A stretch of DNA of 64,000 nucleotides, from the NCBI RefSeq assembly GCF_028736175.1, contig NZ_CP117880.1:4774001-4838000 (forward strand), written 5' to 3'. Positions 63,199 to 64,000 of this stretch are shown here, one piece after another. A program made the position numbers and the translations under genes. Source of the DNA: Sphingobacterium oryzagri (lineage in GTDB: Bacteria > Bacteroidota > Bacteroidia > Sphingobacteriales > Sphingobacteriaceae). How positions within the stretch are numbered: the stretch's first letter is position 1; each line of letters begins with the position of its first letter. The notes under the pieces were generated by a model. It made no database searches. It was given only the letters and a program-made list of their open reading frames with translations, and was not told the origin of the DNA.

Positions 63199-64000
63199 TA
63201 GCAGACGGTTAAGAACGCATATGCATACGTGAACCGGGCACTTTCAGGCACACAAAGCATGATGCGTTGCCCTTTTACCAAGCGGCCTGACTGTACAAGC
63301 TCGTCCAGCATAAGATAAACCGAGCCTGCGCCTACATTGCCTACGTCGCGCAAATTGGTAAACCATTTTTCACGCGCCACTTCGATGCCTGCCGCTGCAA
63401 AACCTTTGTAAAGGCCATCCACAAAATAATGTGACGAAACATGGGGCAGCAAATAGTCAATATCAGCTGGTGAAATACCGTGCTTATCCATCGCATTTTT
63501 CATGCTTTCCACGCCTTTCACCAAAATATATTTATCCAGCAACTTGGTATCTTGCTTTACGGCAAAAATCGATTTGGACAACCATTCTTCGGACGTGTAG
63601 TCTGAAAAAGATTTTAGGGTTCCATCAGCTGTTTTATCCGCGCCTGCATACATACAAACGTCCAGTTCGTGTGCATAAGAATACCCTTCCATCCAGTCGA
63701 TACGCAACGATAAATTGCCTTTTGGCTCGTTTTCCAACAAAAATGCACCTGCGCCATCAGACAACATCCAGCGTAAAAAATCTTTGTTGAAACCGATGAT
63801 GGGCTGCTCTTCGAGCTGCCGCAGATTTTCCACTTCTTTGCTAAAATGGTCGGCGACCATCCAGGAAGACATTCTTTCGGAACCGGTGCAAACGGCATTC
63901 TTGCTATTGCCTGATTTTACAGACATGTAGCCGTACTTTAGTGCATTCATACCTGCACAGCAATTGCCCGCAGCCGAGTTTATTTCCAGATTGCGATTGC
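63198..64000 (-). CDS. beta-ketoacyl-ACP synthase III (FabH/DarB-type), 5' end beyond window
   Basis: About 267 codons are present; the frame continues past base 64000 (upstream of the Met at 63950 it reads NLEINSAAGNCCAG), so that Met is not the start. The nucleophile Cys lies in NCCAGMNALKYG, His in DYLLPHVSSHYF and Asn in LRDVGNVGAGS, completing the Cys-His-Asn triad of KAS III. It could start the aryl-polyene chain or act like DarB in dialkylresorcinol synthesis; the missing N-terminus and neighbours would tell. It overlaps the dehydratase gene by one base. Confidence 0.88.
   Translation of the reverse strand, partial: NRNLEINSAAGNCCAGMNALKYGYMSVKSGNSKNAVCTGSERMSSWMVADHFSKEVENLRQLEEQPIIGFNKDFLRWMLSDGAGAFLLENEPKGNLSLRIDWMEGYSYAHELDVCMYAGADKTADGTLKSFSDYTSEEWLSKSIFAVKQDTKLLDKYILVKGVESMKNAMDKHGISPADIDYLLPHVSSHYFVDGLYKGFAAAGIEVAREKWFTNLRDVGNVGAGSVYLMLDELVQSGRLVKGQRIMLCVPESARFTYAYAFLTVC

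Noticed and set aside
63198..63950. Met at 63950 as the true start of the KAS III gene
   Set aside because: The frame stays open to the window end and the active-site Cys lies upstream of that Met.
1..64000. tRNA, rRNA, CRISPR arrays, insertion sequences, prophage
   Set aside because: No cloverleaf-like sequence, regularly spaced repeats, transposase or phage-type genes were seen on either strand.

Overview
The window looks like chromosomal DNA of a Bacteroidota member, most likely Sphingobacteriaceae (Sphingobacterium, Olivibacter or Parapedobacter type). The signs are TAnnTTTG-type promoter boxes, weak ribosome binding sites, several probable TTG starts, SusC-like outer-membrane receptor plus glycosidase architecture, LytTR regulation, and a long aryl-polyene/flexirubin-type pigment operon. 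Everything is read from sequence and family knowledge; no database search was possible, and short-site coordinates may be off by a base.

Left part (1-15.9 kb): the N-terminus of a 3-hydroxyacyl-CoA dehydrogenase with its MarR regulator (both minus strand), a tiny cysteine-rich ORF, a 2-oxoglutarate/Fe(II) oxygenase, then a complete tripartite RND efflux operon (adaptor, permease, outer-membrane channel) followed by two TetR regulators. Next come a GH3 beta-glucosidase with its TonB-dependent-receptor-like partner (minus) and a divergent Nudix-fold regulator with a degenerate, probably non-catalytic Nudix box.

Middle part (16-43.5 kb): a LytTR/LytS two-component pair, an RprX/RprY-like two-component pair, and a second RND system whose permease is fused in frame to its outer-membrane channel with the channel's lipoprotein signal retained at the junction. 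Housekeeping and metabolic genes follow: FMN alpha-hydroxy-acid oxidase, QueD-like pterin synthase, Old Yellow Enzyme, SLC10A7-like symporter, a mesX-mesD folate-independent methionine synthase pair next to an Lrp/AsnC regulator, exonuclease III, cyclophilin, low-molecular-weight phosphatase, HtrA protease, DapF and a SNF2-type helicase.

Right part (43.5-64 kb, all minus strand): 23 tightly packed genes, mostly overlapping, forming an aryl-polyene/flexirubin-type operon that continues beyond the window. It carries a KAS III, two paired hotdog dehydratases (one lacking the catalytic His) plus a third, two complete ketosynthases, a chain-length-factor-like ketosynthase without Cys/His, a truncated ketosynthase-like protein, ACP, thioesterase, ABC exporter, BtrH-like acyltransferase, LolA-like carrier, lipoprotein, polysaccharide deacetylase, GT2-DUF2062 protein, a trifunctional MMPL/PlsC/methyltransferase-like protein, a CrtI-like oxidoreductase and an adenylate-forming ligase. 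The logic is: activate an aryl starter, extend and dehydrate on ACP, release and esterify, then move the lipid-like pigment to the outer membrane. A ketoreductase, an ammonia-lyase and DarA are not in the window and may lie beyond 64 kb.
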